From: Lachnospiraceae bacterium Zagget2 | GTDB lineage: Bacteria > Bacillota > Clostridia > Lachnospirales > Lachnospiraceae | Assembly (NCBI GenBank): GCA_001941045.1 | Contig: MSHD01000012.1 | Coordinates: forward strand, 79,028-143,027 | DNA length: 64,000 bases | Direction of reading: 5' to 3' | Part shown: positions 62,457 to 64,000 of the stretch, piece after piece | Layout of the letters: each line of letters begins with the position of its first letter | Numbering within the stretch: the stretch's first letter is position 1 | Made by a program: the position numbers and the translations under genes | Notes under the pieces: generated by a model | What the model was told of the DNA's origin: nothing | The model's input: the letters and a program-made list of their open reading frames with translations, nothing else | The model's database searches: none

Positions 62457-62489
62457 AAGGGAAACCCTGAAAATTTCAGGGCTTCCCTT
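62457..62489 (-). terminator. Hairpin downstream of the second acsB copy
   Basis: AAGGGAA-(mismatch)-CCCTGAAA / TTTCAGGG-(mismatch)-TTCCCTT, starting 26 bases after the stop at 62515; followed by a short T-run. Confidence 0.6.
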
Positions 62490-62514
62490 CGTCGGGTGAT
62501 AAAAACAATAATTG

Positions 62515-64000
62515 TTACATCATTGGCTCCATGCCAAGCGCCGGGTGCCCTTTCTCAGTCAGGAACTCGAGCAGGGACTCGGGATCGGTGGAAACCGTCT
62601 CATCGCCGATCATATCGCAGAAGTTGTCGATGCCGTAGAGTTCCTTCGCTGTCTCGTTCAGGCGCTCGCTCACCTGATCCTTCAGATCCTTCGGCATCCA
62701 GACGATGCGCTCTACGCCGCCCTCTGCCTTCATGAACTTCTTGGAGGAGATGAAGTGCTTGCCGTGGCCCATGAAGCCCGGGGTCTGCACGCCGCCGCCG
62801 GTCATGGAAGCGAGATCCGCAAAGGTCATGCCCAGAGGCGTCATGCCCGCATACTCACGGTTCGCGATAATCACGCCGTTCGAGAAGGGCTCGATACCGC
62901 AGATGCACTCGAAGCAGCCGCAGGATGTCATCGGGTCTTCCATGATCGAGTAGAGCGTCACATGCTCCAGCGCGCCCTGCGAGAACTTGTTGACCGCCTC
63001 GTCGACGTCCTCGTAGCGGCCGAGGTTCTCGTCGATCACTCGCTCCTTGGTGATGACCTGGCAGGGTCCCTGCGGGTCGAGCTGGTTCGTCGCCTTCGCG
63101 TCAAGCCACGAAACGGCGCCGCAGAGTCCGAGACGCTCCGGAGTAACCACGCACACATGGCTCGGTGAGAAGGCCTGGCACATGATGCAGCTGTAGTAGA
63201 CCTGCACGGACTCATCGGTCAGAGATGTCAGTCTCTCATCACGTGCATCATAGGCAGGCGTCGCCAGCTCGTGGCGCAGCCTCGTGCACTCCGCCGGATC
63301 GGTCACGATCGTCACGGAGCACTTGTCGACGACCGCGTCGAACTCGTTCTTGATATTGACATACAGCACTTCCGCCAGATCCTTCGCGCGGAAGCCCGCC
63401 TCGAAGGTGCTCTTGCTGATACGGACACGGATCATATCACGCTGACCGGTATGCATCACGCCCTCAATGCAGTTGATGTAGCTGTGGAACTTACGCTCAA
63501 ACACCGGCTCGAAGTCGGACTGCATATTCTTGCCCGCCACATTGACGATATAGGCAATCTGCTGCTTGCTGCCAACTTCCATCGCATCAAAGTCCGGTCC
63601 GATAAGTTCGAAGCCGTGATCGACGACGTCGCCCGCTTCCTTCGTGCAGACCAGCTCGAAGCAGTCCTTGCGGGAACCGTCGAACTCGACCTGCATATCG
63701 CCGCGGCGGATGATCTCGCCCTCGAACGCGGAAGCGAAGGAGACCGGGATATCGACCTGCGCGATCTTGATCTTGATGTCGCGCGCCTCAAGGGACGTCG
63801 CGTTGAACTTGGATGTATCTCCCTGCAGAATGAGGCTCTTCGGCACGTTCATATCCTTCAGGCTGACCAGATCATTCGAGATGACCGGGAAGCCGAAGGC
63901 AATCGCGCCGCCGCCGCAGCCCACGGTCAGATCGTCAACCGGAGCATATGCGTTTACAAATGCGAACACACGGTCCTTTGTGTACTCCATCAGACTGTCG
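62515..64000 (-). CDS. acsB: Acetyl-CoA synthase catalytic subunit (AcsB), copy 2, cut by window edge
   Basis: The reading frame is open to the right edge and the first Met inside (63990) is internal, since the codons before it (Asp-Ser-Leu) continue the homology. The visible 495 residues include all A-cluster ligands (CIMCQAF, SHVC, LCG, CGCFEC). From about EIIRRGD to the end it is nearly identical to copy 1. Upstream of that point the two copies differ strongly (for example GCGGGAIAFGFPVISNDLVSLKD here against AGAGAIALGFPVIADIDLGDLQI). An intact second enzyme is likely, but the N-terminal part is outside the window. Confidence 0.93.
   Translation of the reverse strand, partial: DSLMEYTKDRVFAFVNAYAPVDDLTVGCGGGAIAFGFPVISNDLVSLKDMNVPKSLILQGDTSKFNATSLEARDIKIKIAQVDIPVSFASAFEGEIIRRGDMQVEFDGSRKDCFELVCTKEAGDVVDHGFELIGPDFDAMEVGSKQQIAYIVNVAGKNMQSDFEPVFERKFHSYINCIEGVMHTGQRDMIRVRISKSTFEAGFRAKDLAEVLYVNIKNEFDAVVDKCSVTIVTDPAECTRLRHELATPAYDARDERLTSLTDESVQVYYSCIMCQAFSPSHVCVVTPERLGLCGAVSWLDAKATNQLDPQGPCQVITKERVIDENLGRYEDVDEAVNKFSQGALEHVTLYSIMEDPMTSCGCFECICGIEPFSNGVIIANREYAGMTPLGMTFADLASMTGGGVQTPGFMGHGKHFISSKKFMKAEGGVERIVWMPKDLKDQVSERLNETAKELYGIDNFCDMIGDETVSTDPESLLEFLTEKGHPALGMEPMM

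Noticed and set aside
1..64000. tRNA, rRNA or classic riboswitch genes
   Set aside because: No cloverleaf, rRNA signature or recognised riboswitch core was seen by eye in the intergenic gaps; a tRNAscan or Rfam search would be decisive and was not possible.

Overview
The window looks like a chromosomal segment of an acetogenic member of the Clostridia, most likely a Lachnospiraceae (Blautia/Marvinbryantia-like) gut bacterium. The basis is strong Shine-Dalgarno sites, a Wood-Ljungdahl gene cluster, giant BspA-type surface proteins, a Csp-type subtilase and families common in that group (DUF4317, high-cysteine HCB-13 type protein, Rpn/PD-(D/E)XK 'transposase'). The species cannot be named from the sequence alone. 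No rRNA, tRNA, CRISPR array or complete insertion sequence was seen, and no gene-free stretch exceeds about 300 bases.

Layout. 1-17.1 kb: two giant secreted repeat proteins on the minus strand. They share an almost identical signal peptide and an almost identical C-terminal repeat block but carry different middles (LRR_5 repeats in one; DUF285 repeats, a propeller-like region, CARDB and Big_2 in the other). A small nucleotidyltransferase gene lies between them and overlaps the start of the first. That first giant gene is frameshifted in an A-tract near position 638. 17.2-23.4 kb: an Rpn-type nuclease, an AlbA_2/RecG-like ATP-binding regulator, a prolyl-tRNA editing protein, a PPOX flavoprotein, an AAA_14/DUF4143 ATPase and a YczE-like membrane protein. 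23.4-39.2 kb: a genome-maintenance and defence region holding a SWIM/SNF2 helicase, RecQ, a second AAA_14 ATPase flanked by two copies of a 38-bp palindrome, a complete-looking Wadjet locus (jetA-B-C-D) whose jetD is interrupted by one in-frame stop, and a frameshifted Csp-like subtilase.

39.3-50.9 kb: paired chromate-transporter halves with a divergent LysR regulator, a zinc-dependent phospholipase C-like protein, a tiny Gly/Cys-rich protein followed by two translationally coupled unknown genes, a truncated DUF4317 gene, a CLC antiporter, an EF-G paralogue divergent from an ABC-F protein, and a PucR-type regulator.

50.9-64 kb: the Wood-Ljungdahl cluster, all on the minus strand. Transcription order is acsB (second copy, cut by the window edge), acsD, acsC, acsE, acsB, acsV, a DUF3786 gene, fhs, fchA, folD and then the PucR-type gene. 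Fhs makes formyl-THF; FchA and FolD carry it to methylene-THF; AcsE moves the methyl group of methyl-THF to the AcsCD corrinoid protein; AcsB condenses methyl, CO and CoA; AcsV reactivates the corrinoid. CO dehydrogenase (acsA), methylene-THF reductase and formate dehydrogenase are not in the window. Most gaps in this cluster contain an intercistronic hairpin. FolD appears to lack the residues needed for cyclohydrolase activity, which fits the presence of a separate FchA.
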